From: an uncultured Alphaproteobacteria bacterium
GTDB taxonomy: Bacteria; Pseudomonadota; Alphaproteobacteria; Rs-D84
Assembly (NCBI GenBank): GCA_949082785.1
Contig: CARVLU010000004.1
Location: 33,852-97,851 of the forward strand
Reading direction: 5' to 3'
DNA: 64,000 bases
Shown here: positions 51,724-59,893 of the stretch, one piece after another
How the letters are laid out: every line of letters starts with the position of its first letter
How positions within the stretch are numbered: the stretch's first letter is position 1
The notes under the pieces: model-generated
Seen by the model: the letters and a program-made list of their open reading frames with translations, nothing else
Database searches by the model: none
Told to the model about the DNA's origin: nothing
Made by a program: the position numbers and the translations under genes

Positions 51724-52131
51724 TTATGACAGCAAACGTTGCGCCGATTCCAGCAATCCAATTGCGCGGTTGATTTCCGCGACGTCGGCGCGGGGCGCCG
51801 GGGCGGCCGGGACGATTGGTGCAACCGGACCCACCGGCGAATCATTTGCAACGTCCGGGCGGCGCAACAAATCGGACGCATTTTCCGGGAAATTCCCATC
51901 ACGCAGCAATTTTTTCACACCCGCGATTGTCATCCCATGACTGTACAGCAATTCTTTGATAACGGTCAGACGCGCGACCGTTTCCGCGCGGTAATACCGG
52001 CGCCCACCCGCCCCCGTCGTGGGCCGAATGGCGACCGGGAATTGCTTTTCCCAGTAACGCAACGTATGTGCCGGCACCCCCAGTTGGACCGACACATCGT
52101 TAATAGATGAAAAAAATTCATTATTGTTCAT
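51724..52131 (-). CDS. MerR-family transcriptional regulator
   Basis: This 135-residue protein has the MerR winged-helix at the N-terminus (INDVSVQLGVPAHTLRYWEKQF, then GRRYYRAETVARLTVIKELL, SHGMTIAGVKKLL) and a Pro/Ala linker to a short C-terminal helix. It lacks a metal-binding tail. This type usually follows ihfA in Alphaproteobacteria; here it overlaps the end of gyrA by 11 nt, so it is co-transcribed with gyrA. Confidence 0.9.
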   Translation of the reverse strand: MNNNEFFSSINDVSVQLGVPAHTLRYWEKQFPVAIRPTTGAGGRRYYRAETVARLTVIKELLYSHGMTIAGVKKLLRDGNFPENASDLLRRPDVANDSPVGPVAPIVPAAPAPRADVAEINRAIGLLESAQRLLS

Positions 52132-54892
52132 CTGTCACCTGTTGATTTTCGGCCATCGCATCGGCATCCGTATCCACGACATCGGCTTCTGCGGCGCTGT
52201 CGTCGCGCACGATGGAAATGGCGGACACAACCTTTTCATTTTCGGCCGTCCGGAACAGTGTTACCCCCGCCGTTGCGCGACCCGCAATGCGAACGTCACC
52301 CACGGGCGTGCGAATAATCTTGCCCCCGTCGGTTACCATAATGATATCCTGGTCGTCTGTCACTGGGAAAGAACCCGCAACGGCCGTGTTTTTCCCGCCC
52401 AGTTTAATGTTGGTGAACCCGCCGCCCCCACGATGGGTGATGCGGTATTCATAACTGCTGGTGCGTTTGCCATATCCGTTTTCAGAAATGGTCAAGATGA
52501 ACTGTTCGGCCGCGGCCATTTCGGCCATCTTGGCATCGTCCAGGGTCAGTGTTGTTGCTTCTTCTTCTCCGTCGGCTTCTTCTTCGATTCCGGTCGCCGC
52601 GCGGCGCAGTGCGCGTGATTGTTTTATATACGCACTGCGGACTGCGGAATCGGCTTCGCCATGGTTCAGCATGGCCATACCGATGATGCGGTCATCCGCC
52701 CCCAGTGTCATCCCGCGCACCCCGGTCGAATTACGTCCGGCAAAGATACGAATTTCCGGCACCGGGAAACGGATGCACCGCCCGCGATATGTTGACAGGA
52801 ACACATCCTGGTCTTCGCTGCACGGCAATACGGAAATCAGACTGTCGCCTTCGTCCAGTTTCATGGCGATTTTCCCGTTTGTGCGGATGGAATCGAAATC
52901 AGACATACGGTTGCGGCGCACGGTCCCGGACGCGGTTGCAAACATCAAGAAATGTTCTTTGCCCGATTCTGCGACGCGCTGCATATCTTCGTCCGACACC
53001 GGCAGAATAGCTGTAATTACCTCTCCGTTTTCCAGCGGCAACAAATTGACCAGCGGGCGCCCCTTGGCTGCGGCGGCAGCTTCGGGTAATTTATATGTTT
53101 TTAATTTGTAACAAATCCCCTTGGAACTGAAAAACAGCAACGGCGTGTGGGTATTTGCAACGAACACCTGCACGACATAGTCATCGTCTTTGGTGCTCAT
53201 GGCGTTGCGTCCCTTGCCGCCGCGTTTCTGCGCGCGATATGTATCCAGGGATACGCGTTTGATATAACCTGTGTTGGTGACGGTGACGACCATGTCTTCG
53301 CGCGCAATCAAGTCTTCGATATCGATATCGATTTCCGCATCGGAAATTTCTGTGCGGCGATCACTGGCCCAGCTGTCGCGGACGGCGGCGGTTTCATCGC
53401 GGATGATTTGAACGATGCGTTCATAACTGCCCAAAATATCCAACAGATCTTTGATAACCGCGCCCAAATCGACCAAGTCATTATGAATCTTGTCGCGTTC
53501 CAACCCAGTCAGTCTGTGCAATTGCAATTCCAAGATGGCACGCGCCTGATCTTCGGACATGTGGAACATGCCGTCTTTGTATTCGGTGTTCGGGTCGTCG
53601 ATTAATTGAATATAAGATTCAATATCGGACGCCCGCCATCCGCGCGCGGTCAATGCCGTGCGGGCCGCTTCTGGTGATTCACTGGATTTAATCAACGCAA
53701 TGACTTCGTCCAGATTGCCGACCGCAACCGACAGCCCCAACAAAGTATGCGCGCGATTACGTGCCTTGTTCAAATCAAAGATGGTACGGCGACGAATCAC
53801 TTCGGCGCGGAATTCGATGAACGCATCCAACACCCCGCGCACATTGAACAGCATCGGCCGCCCCCGGTTCAGCGCCATCATATTCACCGGGAAATTCGTC
53901 TGCATTTCCGTATATTGGAACAAGTGGTTCAAAACCACGTCCGCAATCGCATCACGCTTTAATTCAATAACAACGCGCAAACCTTCCTTGGACGATTCGT
54001 CGCGGATTTCAGAAATCCCCTCGATGCGTTTTTCCTTGCTCAGTTCTGCGATTTTGATAATCAACTGCGCCTTGTTCACCTGGTACGGAATTTCATCGAC
54101 AACAATCGCCTGGTGGTCACGAAAATCTTCGATGTGTGTTTTGGAACGCACGATAATCGACCCGCGGCCGGTGGTGTGCGCCTTGTAACTGCCGGCGCGG
54201 CCCATGATAATGCCGCCCGTCGGAAAATCGGGCCCGGGGATGATGTTAAATAATTCATCGTCGGTCAATTCAGCGTTGTTCAAAATCGCCAAAATCCCGT
54301 TGCAAATTTCGCCCAGATTGTATGTCGGCACATTGGTCGCCATACCAACCGCAATCCCGGAACCCCCATTGACCAAGAAATTCGGGAATTTGGTCGGCAA
54401 AACCTGGGGTTCTTGTAATGTCCCGTCAAAGTTCGGCATCCAATCGACGGTGTCTTTTTCCATGTCATCCATCAACGACGCGCCCAGTTTGGACAGACGC
54501 GCTTCGGTGTAACGCATGGCCGCGGCCTTGTCCCCGTCGCGCGAACCAAAGTTCCCCTGCCCCTGGACCAGCATTTCGCCCATGGAAAAATCCTGGCCCA
54601 TGCGGACCATGGCTTCATAAATGGAACTGTCACCATGGGGATGGTATTTACCCATCACTTCCCCGACGATACGTGCGGATTTGACGGTTGCGCGCGTTGC
54701 GGGTGCGACATCGTTCATCACGTACAAGATACGACGATGCACGGGTTTGCAACCGTCACGGACATCCGGCAATGCGCGGTCAACGATGACCGACATGGCA
54801 TAGTCCAAAAAGCTGGTGCGCATTTCATGTTCCAGTGATGACTGCGGCACTTTGACTTCGTTTAATTCGTTAAAATTTGTTGTTTCAGACAT
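52121..54892 (-). CDS. gyrA: DNA gyrase subunit A
   Basis: This 923-residue protein has the catalytic Tyr128 in AAMRYTE, the quinolone-pocket segment GKYHPHGDSSIYEAMVRMGQ (Ser89 and Glu93 at the usual Ser83/Asp87 places), then the C-terminal beta-pinwheel with the GyrA box QKRGGKG. An acidic insert (GIEEEADGEEE) interrupts the C-terminal domain. AAGGAAA precedes the ATG. merR overlaps its 3' end. Confidence 0.96.
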   Translation of the reverse strand: MSETTNFNELNEVKVPQSSLEHEMRTSFLDYAMSVIVDRALPDVRDGCKPVHRRILYVMNDVAPATRATVKSARIVGEVMGKYHPHGDSSIYEAMVRMGQDFSMGEMLVQGQGNFGSRDGDKAAAMRYTEARLSKLGASLMDDMEKDTVDWMPNFDGTLQEPQVLPTKFPNFLVNGGSGIAVGMATNVPTYNLGEICNGILAILNNAELTDDELFNIIPGPDFPTGGIIMGRAGSYKAHTTGRGSIIVRSKTHIEDFRDHQAIVVDEIPYQVNKAQLIIKIAELSKEKRIEGISEIRDESSKEGLRVVIELKRDAIADVVLNHLFQYTEMQTNFPVNMMALNRGRPMLFNVRGVLDAFIEFRAEVIRRRTIFDLNKARNRAHTLLGLSVAVGNLDEVIALIKSSESPEAARTALTARGWRASDIESYIQLIDDPNTEYKDGMFHMSEDQARAILELQLHRLTGLERDKIHNDLVDLGAVIKDLLDILGSYERIVQIIRDETAAVRDSWASDRRTEISDAEIDIDIEDLIAREDMVVTVTNTGYIKRVSLDTYRAQKRGGKGRNAMSTKDDDYVVQVFVANTHTPLLFFSSKGICYKLKTYKLPEAAAAAKGRPLVNLLPLENGEVITAILPVSDEDMQRVAESGKEHFLMFATASGTVRRNRMSDFDSIRTNGKIAMKLDEGDSLISVLPCSEDQDVFLSTYRGRCIRFPVPEIRIFAGRNSTGVRGMTLGADDRIIGMAMLNHGEADSAVRSAYIKQSRALRRAATGIEEEADGEEEATTLTLDDAKMAEMAAAEQFILTISENGYGKRTSSYEYRITHRGGGGFTNIKLGGKNTAVAGSFPVTDDQDIIMVTDGGKIIRTPVGDVRIAGRATAGVTLFRTAENEKVVSAISIVRDDSAAEADVVDTDADAMAENQQVTDEQ

Positions 54893-54973
54893 GCTAAAAT
54901 TTCCTTATTCTTCACAAACGAAAGATAGCAGAAATTTAGGCTTTTGGTCAAGAAATAAACCCCAAAAAATAAA

Positions 54974-55001
54974 TTGACAAAATCGCGCTTTGTGATACGC
55001 T
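54974..55001 (+). promoter_or_regulatory. Promoter upstream of small ORF pair
   Basis: TTGACA (54974-54979), 16-nt spacer, TACGCT (54996-55001); start near 55008. Confidence 0.55.
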
Positions 55002-55032
55002 GATGGAACACGAACCAAAGGATACATACCAC

Positions 55033-55233
55033 ATGGGCATTATGAAAGAAATGTTAACCACCGCCCACCAAGAAGCGACCGATTTACGCGACCGGGGCCG
55101 TAACGACTGCTTGACGGCGGCGCAGTTTCGGTGCATGCTGTGGATTTTGTCGCGCGGCATTCGGGCATGTGATTTTCAATCCCGCCTGGCGGCCAACATC
55201 CGCAACAAATACAACCGCGTTCGGGGGCGTTAA
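55033..55233 (+). CDS. Hypothetical protein, 66 aa
   Basis: I do not recognise this protein: MGIMKEMLTTAHQEATDLRD then RNDCLTAAQFRCMLWILSRG and a basic end (NKYNRVRGR). It looks like a small helical DNA- or RNA-binding protein. An AAAGGA site lies 10 nt before this ATG, and the promoter's start point lies after the earlier in-frame ATG at 55003. A 33-aa ORF follows after 3 nt. Confidence 0.55.
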   Translation: MGIMKEMLTTAHQEATDLRDRGRNDCLTAAQFRCMLWILSRGIRACDFQSRLAANIRNKYNRVRGR

Positions 55234-55236
55234 GCG

Positions 55237-55338
55237 ATGTTTTTACCGCTGTGGAATTTGTTTGTGGCATTGTTTGCGTACCACCTGTCATTAGAGGGTA
55301 TGAAAAAGCTGGGATTAATAAAATCGAAATCAAAGTAA
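55237..55338 (+). CDS. 33-aa putative membrane peptide
   Basis: The product is MFLPLWNLFVALFAYHLSLE followed by GMKKLGLIKSKSK: one hydrophobic segment then a basic end, the pattern of small bacterial membrane proteins. It lies 3 nt after the 66-aa gene, with GGGGG 9 nt upstream in the end of that gene. Too short for statistical gene finding, so support is positional. Confidence 0.4.
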   Translation: MFLPLWNLFVALFAYHLSLEGMKKLGLIKSKSK

Positions 55339-55345
55339 AAAAAGA

Positions 55346-55374
55346 TTGCGTTTTTATAAAACGTATGGTTAAAT
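55346..55374 (+). promoter_or_regulatory. Promoter of rpmH
   Basis: TTGCGT (55346-55351), 17-nt spacer, TTAAAT (55369-55374). Confidence 0.55.
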
Positions 55375-55396
55375 AGACGCACAAAAGGATTTAGTT

Positions 55397-55549
55397 ATGG
55401 CAACAAAACGTACTTATCAACCGTCAAAAACACGTCGTGTGCGCACACACGGGTTCCGTGAAAGAATGGCGACCAAGGGCGGCCGCGAAGTTCTGAATCG
55501 CCGCCGTGCAGCTGGCCGTAAAAGATTGGCCGCAACCGCTGCGAACTAA
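55397..55549 (+). CDS. rpmH: 50S ribosomal protein L34
   Basis: This 50-residue protein reads MATKRTYQPSKTRRVRTHGF then RERMATKGGREVLNRRRAAG, the L34 consensus. AAAGGA precedes the ATG. In most bacteria rnpA and yidC follow and dnaA is near; none of these is here, the DNA downstream being repeats. It is too short for a 60-codon ORF cut-off. Confidence 0.96.
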   Translation: MATKRTYQPSKTRRVRTHGFRERMATKGGREVLNRRRAAGRKRLAATAAN

Positions 55550-55552
55550 AAT

Positions 55553-55576
55553 ATCCCCCGGATGGGGGATTTTTTT
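55553..55576 (+). terminator. Terminator of rpmH
   Basis: ATCCCCC/GGGGGAT hairpin followed by TTTTTTT. Confidence 0.88.
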
Positions 55577-55589
55577 ATTTTACAAAGAT

Positions 55590-55803
55590 TTGTCATTGCG
55601 AGTGAAATCGCCCCCACACACATTATCTCCTTTGTCATTGCGAGTGTAACGAAGCAATCCAGTCAATAATAACCACTGTCGCTTTTCTGGATTGCCACGT
55701 CCGTCTTCGCGGGGCGAAGACACAACTCGCAATGACAGGGGGGGGGTTAACCACCCGGTACTTTATCCCCTTTGTCATTGCGAACGCAGTGAAGCAATCC
55801 AGT
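55590..55803. repeat. REP-like repeats, copies 3a-3c
   Basis: Half-sites TTGTCATTGCGAGTG, TTGTCATTGCGAGTGTAACG...CAATCCAG, CTGGATTGCC...CTCGCAATGACA and TTGTCATTGCGAACGCAGTG...CAATCCAG in succession, alternating orientation. Confidence 0.85.
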
Positions 55804-55865
55804 CAATATGTCATGCGCGAATGCGCATGGGCAAATTCACCCCTGGGCAATTCGGTAATAATTGG

Positions 55866-55950
55866 GTGGGCTGGGGCTAGAAAGCATGCCAAAGCACATG
55901 TCTGCCTATTCAATATATTCGGCAGTCCCCAACCCATAACGGAACAATCC
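55866..55950 (-). ncRNA. Orphan P4-type RNA element E
   Basis: On the minus strand GGGTTGGGG (55935-55927) pairs over nine positions with CCCCAGCCC (55876-55868) and encloses CTGCC (55925-55921), the loop GAATATATTGAATA (55920-55907) and GGCAG (55906-55902). The loop is identical to leaders A and B while the stem is different and perfectly paired. No ORF and no clear terminator follows, so it is either a trans-acting RNA or a decayed leader. Confidence 0.5.
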
Positions 55951-55971
55951 CGATATCACAACCATTCAAAT

Positions 55972-56192
55972 AAAAAAAATGGCCGCCCAAAATAAGTTCG
56001 GGTGGCCGGGGTGTGTTAGTAAATCATACAGAATAGATGACTCCATTGGCCTTACGACCAACGGCACCCCCGGCCAGGTACGCGGGGATATAACGGTGCG
56101 ATGCACCGCTTATTCCTACTATTGACGATGCGTTATCGCACCGATTCTGTATGGGGTTACTACACCCCGAACCCACATCCCATGTGGATTCA
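55972..56192 (-). ncRNA. Candidate terminated RNA E' related to the leader family
   Basis: Promoter TTGTGA (56227-56222), 17 nt, TATCAT (56204-56199) on the minus strand shares GCGCGGGG-x-GxGATAT with the promoter of leader A. The RNA has closing helix CATACAGAAT/ATTCTGTATG (56153-56144 with 56034-56025), hairpins CGGTGCG/CGCACCG and CCGTTGG/CCAATGG, the strand TGGCCGGGG complementary to CCCCGGCCA just before a terminator GGCCACCC/GGGCGGCC with eight T residues. The layout mirrors leaders A-D but lacks the P4 loop. No ORF is downstream. Confidence 0.45.
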
Positions 56193-56289
56193 TTTCATAT
56201 GATATCACGCCCCGCGCCAAATCACAACTGAAAAGATTGGGCACATCCGCCCGGCATTTTGTCCCCGTTATCACCCCCGGGGCGCTTTT

Positions 56290-56698
56290 CTGGATTGCCG
56301 CGCGCGCTGCGCTTGCTCGCAATGACAACAGGGATGCAGTGCCTGGATAACGAAACTTGGCGCTTACCCCCCTTTGTCATTGCGAACGCAGTGAAGCAAT
56401 CCAGTCAGTAATGGCCCGTTCCTTATTAAACCTGGATTGCCGCGCGGCGGCGCGACGCCTTGCTCGCAATGCCAAAGGGGATTAATGGCCCAGACGACAC
56501 AGCTGGATTCTTTGACACCCTTGTCATTGCGAACGCAGTGAAGCAATCCAGTCAGTAATGGCCCGTTCCTTATTAAACCTGGATTGCCGCGCGGCGGCGC
56601 GACGCCTTGCTCGCAATGCCAAAGGGGATTAATGGCCCAGACGACACAGCTGGATTCTTCGACACCATTGTCATTGCGAACGCAGTGAAGCAATCCAG
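56290..56698. repeat. REP-like repeats, copies 4, with 147-nt tandem duplication
   Basis: Half-sites as in copy 1. From 56374 a unit of 147 nt is repeated: TTGTCATTGCGAACGCAGTG begins at 56374, 56521 and 56668. The first two full units differ at only a few positions. The duplication creates a repetitive false ORF on the minus strand. Confidence 0.9.
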
Positions 56699-56733
56699 TA
56701 AATTTTTGTCCCCGCGCAATCGCGGGGCGCAAA

Positions 56734-56761
56734 ACAAAAAAATCCCCGCGGGTGCGGGGAC
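56734..56761 (-). terminator. Terminator of rplU-rpmA
   Basis: Minus-strand TCCCCGC/GCGGGGA hairpin followed by a T run. Confidence 0.85.
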
Positions 56762-56767
56762 TGATGC

Positions 56768-57034
56768 TTATTTCGCTTCTTCTTCGGGGACAACCGAAAC
56801 CGTCTTGCGGTCGCCGTTGCCTTTCTTGAATGTAACGATACCGGCAATCTTGGCAAAGATTGTGTGGTCTTTACCCATGCCAACATTCTTGCCCGGATGC
56901 ACGGATGTGCCGCGCTGGCGAATAATGATGTTGCCCGGGATAACACGGCTGCCGCCGCCCTTTTTTACACCCAGTCTGCGTCCCGCGGAATCGCGTCCGT
57001 TCATTGATGCGGAACCCGCTTTCTTATGTGCCAT
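56768..57034 (-). CDS. rpmA: 50S ribosomal protein L27
   Basis: This 88-residue protein starts MAHKKAGSASMNGRDSAGRR, the L27 N-terminus reaching the peptidyl-transferase centre; no N-terminal extension needing cleavage. GNIIIRQRGTSVHPGKNVGM is the family signature. AAGGAG precedes the ATG. It follows rplU by 42 nt; obg, often next, is absent. Confidence 0.96.
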   Translation of the reverse strand: MAHKKAGSASMNGRDSAGRRLGVKKGGGSRVIPGNIIIRQRGTSVHPGKNVGMGKDHTIFAKIAGIVTFKKGNGDRKTVSVVPEEEAK

Positions 57035-57076
57035 AATTGAACTCCTTTACGTTCTGATGGATTGCGCCGTCAGAAA

Positions 57077-57376
57077 TTAACCCTTGATTTCCGTAATCTT
57101 CAAAACAGTCACGTACTGGCGATGACCGCGTGTGCGGCGATAGTTCTGGCGACGTTTTTTCTTGAACACCAAAACTTTGTCGTTGCGTTTCTGTTCCAAA
57201 ACATCGGCAACAACTTTTGCACCGGCAACCAACGGTGTGCCGATTTTGTCACCGACCATCAAAACCTGGTCAAATTCAACTTTGCCGTCGGCGTTCAACT
57301 TTTCCACCTTGACCACGTCGCCAACTGTGACGCGATACTGTTTGCCGCCGGTTTGAAAGATTGCAAAATTGCTCAT
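57077..57376 (-). CDS. rplU: 50S ribosomal protein L21
   Basis: This 99-residue protein has the N-terminal FAIFQTGGKQYRVTVGDVVKVEK and C-terminal KKKRRQNYRRTRGHRQYVTVLKI, the L21 signature. The start MSNFAIFQ was chosen over an upstream extension. First gene of rplU-rpmA. Confidence 0.96.
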   Translation of the reverse strand: MSNFAIFQTGGKQYRVTVGDVVKVEKLNADGKVEFDQVLMVGDKIGTPLVAGAKVVADVLEQKRNDKVLVFKKKRRQNYRRTRGHRQYVTVLKITEIKG

Positions 57377-57554
57377 ATTCTTTCTCTTTGTTACTATTGT
57401 TATATACCTGCCCTTCGATACTGAATTTATGCCCAATGTCGAAAAGTTTATGCAAATTCTATCTTTTTATCCCCAAAAGTCAAGCGTTTTGCATAATTTT
57501 TTCGACAAAACGCCACTTTTTACCCCCGTTTTTGCATTTTTGTGGCGCACACCA

Positions 57555-57581
57555 CAAAAAAACCGCCCCGGTGGGGCGGTG
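57555..57581 (-). terminator. Terminator of the 707-aa gene
   Basis: Minus-strand ACCGCCCC/GGGGCGGT hairpin followed by a T run. Confidence 0.88.
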
Positions 57582-57585
57582 TTTG

Positions 57586-59709
57586 TTATTTGGCCGGCTT
57601 GGTCCACGTTTGCAAGACATTCTTGTCCGTGGTGGTGCCGTCGGTACCGATTGCTTCCAACAGGCACTTTTGACGCATGGCCGCCGAATTACATGTCGCG
57701 GTTTCGGACACTTCGCATGCCGCCGCGGCCGCGCCCGTACCGTTCAAGATATCGTTCAGCGTCACGATATTGCGGCACGTGTTGGTTGTGTAATCGGCCG
57801 TATTCTTGCATGTTGCACTGTCGGCCTTGTCAATAACCGCCTTGAACTGGGCATTGGACGGATTACAAATCATCGTTTCATAGCAATGCGGAACGTTTGC
57901 AATCTGTGCACAGTATGTGCGGATGCGCGCCGTGGTCCAGGACGGGTTGGTGTTCGCCTGGGTTTCATAGCAATCATAGATTTCGCTGATACATTCGTTA
58001 AAGTTTGTACCCGCCGTTGTCGCATCGGTCAAGATGGTGCGTTCTTCTTCTTGGGCGAATTCCAAACGCTTTTTCTGCAAGGCTTGCTGGGCGGCAACCT
58101 TTTGATAACCGATGTTCTGCGATGTCTGGCGCAGTTGTTCGCCGTACGCGTCACAGTCCGCATTCGCATCCAGCGCATATTTCTGCAAGATGCTGCGACG
58201 GGCGTCCGCCACCGGCCCACGCAGGTTCGAATACGGGTCACCCGACGCGGATGTGTAACCAAAGCATGTTGCCGAATTCGACGATGTGTAACCGTTGTTC
58301 GGTGTCACAAAGTTCAATTCATATGTCCCGCTGTTGTTCACGGAAATCATGCTGTTGTAATTATACGGACACTGGGCGGCGCCATTGCTGCACTTGCGCC
58401 CGGACGACGGCGGTGCGCCGCACGCTTCGTAAATACCGTTGAAACAGGAATCCAAAACGCGGTTGCAAACATTGTTGTGGGCATATTCGAACAATTCGTA
58501 TCCCCATGTTTCCGCCAACGAATCCTTTAACGTGCCGTCACCGTTCAGTGTCAGATTCGACCCCGTCAAACCGCCGACGATGTTTGTCACGTTTTCCAAT
58601 GCAAAGCTTAAATTGCTGTCGTTCGATGTGGTGATGGTCAATGTCTTGTCCTTGGCATCGGCCCAAGATTTCAGGGACGCCAAGATATCACTGCCACTGC
58701 CGTCCAGGTTGGCGACATCAAATCCGAATGTGTTTCCGCTGGCCTTGCAATAATCGGGTTGCGGACATGTGTCGGCGTTTGAATAAATACCGTGGCTGGT
58801 GCACCATTTATACGCATCGGAATCGGTCCCGCCTGTGGTCCAGGTGCCGTCTTTGTACGCTTCTTTCCAGGATACACAGTTCATCACCTTTTCCGCGTCG
58901 GTCAATTGGAACGCCTGGCTGACATCTTTACCCTTGGTCGCAATCAACAGCGCCAGTTCCCCCGACACCTTGATCAATTCTTCGTTGGCCGATTCCAGTT
59001 TGGCTTCGGCGTCGGCAAACGCCTTGACCCGGCCGGCACAGGCACAACGACGCTGGGCCGCGTTACGCGCCGTGCAGATTTCGTCCATGCACGCGTAATA
59101 TGATTCCATACAATTGTTATACGCATCGGCAGAAATCAAACCGGTTGTGGAATCAATAATATTGGAATAATTCCCCGTGTACAATTTATTCGACAAATAT
59201 GTGTATGTGTTGCCCGATACAGCCTTGCTGCCGCGGATGGCACTGCCCTGTAATGAAACGCGGGATGCGACATTGGCGGGTGTGGTTGCGGTGCGGGTAC
59301 GCACAGTGCGGGCGGCGGTGGTGCCGGTCGCACGCGACACGGTGTTATTTGTTGCGGCGCGGGACACGACGGCGCGGCCCGTATTTGCCGCGGTTGCCCG
59401 CGATGTAGTATTTGTTGTTGCCGCGCGCGATGCGACGGTGCGACTGGTCGCGGCGCCGCCGGCGGTTGCCGTGCGCGCAACGGTCGCAGAACCGGTTGTG
59501 CCGCGCGGACTGGCCCGGCCCGAACGCGATGTGGCGGTGCCGGCACGTGTTGCCTGGGGCGTGGCCCCGGTGGCGCCCACCGGCGCAATTGGGTCGGCGA
59601 ATACCGCCCGCATGGACACCAATGTCGAACATACAAAAAATGCCGCGGCCAATAAAAAGACCGTGCCCATTGCATTTTTACAGAAATCCCCGATATTACG
59701 GCTTTTCAT
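57586..59709 (-). CDS. Large Cys-rich exported protein with low-complexity N-terminus
   Basis: This 707-residue protein has a signal or anchor (about residues 14-38), an Ala/Thr/Arg/Ser low-complexity region (about 40-165) with repeated SRAAT/SRAT/RTAT units, a Cys-rich module (YNNCMESYYACMDEICTARN, RRCACAGRVK), a coiled coil (AEAKLESANEELIKVSGELA), central Asn/Gly/Ser-rich beta-like domain, a second coiled coil near 525-560 and a Cys-rich end. I do not recognise the family. Likely a surface or envelope-spanning structural protein. Start: ATG with AGGAGAG upstream; the preceding TTG is rejected. Confidence 0.7.
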   Translation of the reverse strand: MKSRNIGDFCKNAMGTVFLLAAAFFVCSTLVSMRAVFADPIAPVGATGATPQATRAGTATSRSGRASPRGTTGSATVARTATAGGAATSRTVASRAATTNTTSRATAANTGRAVVSRAATNNTVSRATGTTAARTVRTRTATTPANVASRVSLQGSAIRGSKAVSGNTYTYLSNKLYTGNYSNIIDSTTGLISADAYNNCMESYYACMDEICTARNAAQRRCACAGRVKAFADAEAKLESANEELIKVSGELALLIATKGKDVSQAFQLTDAEKVMNCVSWKEAYKDGTWTTGGTDSDAYKWCTSHGIYSNADTCPQPDYCKASGNTFGFDVANLDGSGSDILASLKSWADAKDKTLTITTSNDSNLSFALENVTNIVGGLTGSNLTLNGDGTLKDSLAETWGYELFEYAHNNVCNRVLDSCFNGIYEACGAPPSSGRKCSNGAAQCPYNYNSMISVNNSGTYELNFVTPNNGYTSSNSATCFGYTSASGDPYSNLRGPVADARRSILQKYALDANADCDAYGEQLRQTSQNIGYQKVAAQQALQKKRLEFAQEEERTILTDATTAGTNFNECISEIYDCYETQANTNPSWTTARIRTYCAQIANVPHCYETMICNPSNAQFKAVIDKADSATCKNTADYTTNTCRNIVTLNDILNGTGAAAAACEVSETATCNSAAMRQKCLLEAIGTDGTTTDKNVLQTWTKPAK

Positions 59710-59858
59710 CAATTACTCTCCTGCGATTCCAGACCCCCGGAAAACCGCTGTTTCACAGGCGTATCAGAAATTTGATACACCATTGGTTGAATTAATTATA
59801 TCATTTTTCATATGCCCTGTAAATAAGAAAACCGGGCACCCTGTGATAACTATCCCAA

Positions 59859-59887
59859 TTGAAAATCGTCGTCATCTGGGGTATAAT
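59859..59887 (+). promoter_or_regulatory. Promoter giving leaderless mRNA of the PagL-like gene
   Basis: TTGAAA (59859-59864), 17-nt spacer, TATAAT (59882-59887); ATG 6 nt further. Confidence 0.75.
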
Positions 59888-59893
59888 ACCGGC

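Noticed and set aside
54598..54640. Quinolone-resistance change in gyrA (Glu at the Asp87 position)
   Set aside because: Glu at this position is natural in many bacteria and the key Ser is present, so no resistance is implied.
56374..56698. CRISPR array
   Set aside because: The repeat unit is 147 nt with identical, not variable, content between half-sites, and no cas gene is near.
56364..56732. Minus-strand ORF with a repeated peptide
   Set aside because: It is created by the 147-nt tandem duplication of noncoding REP-like repeats; no ribosome site or promoter.
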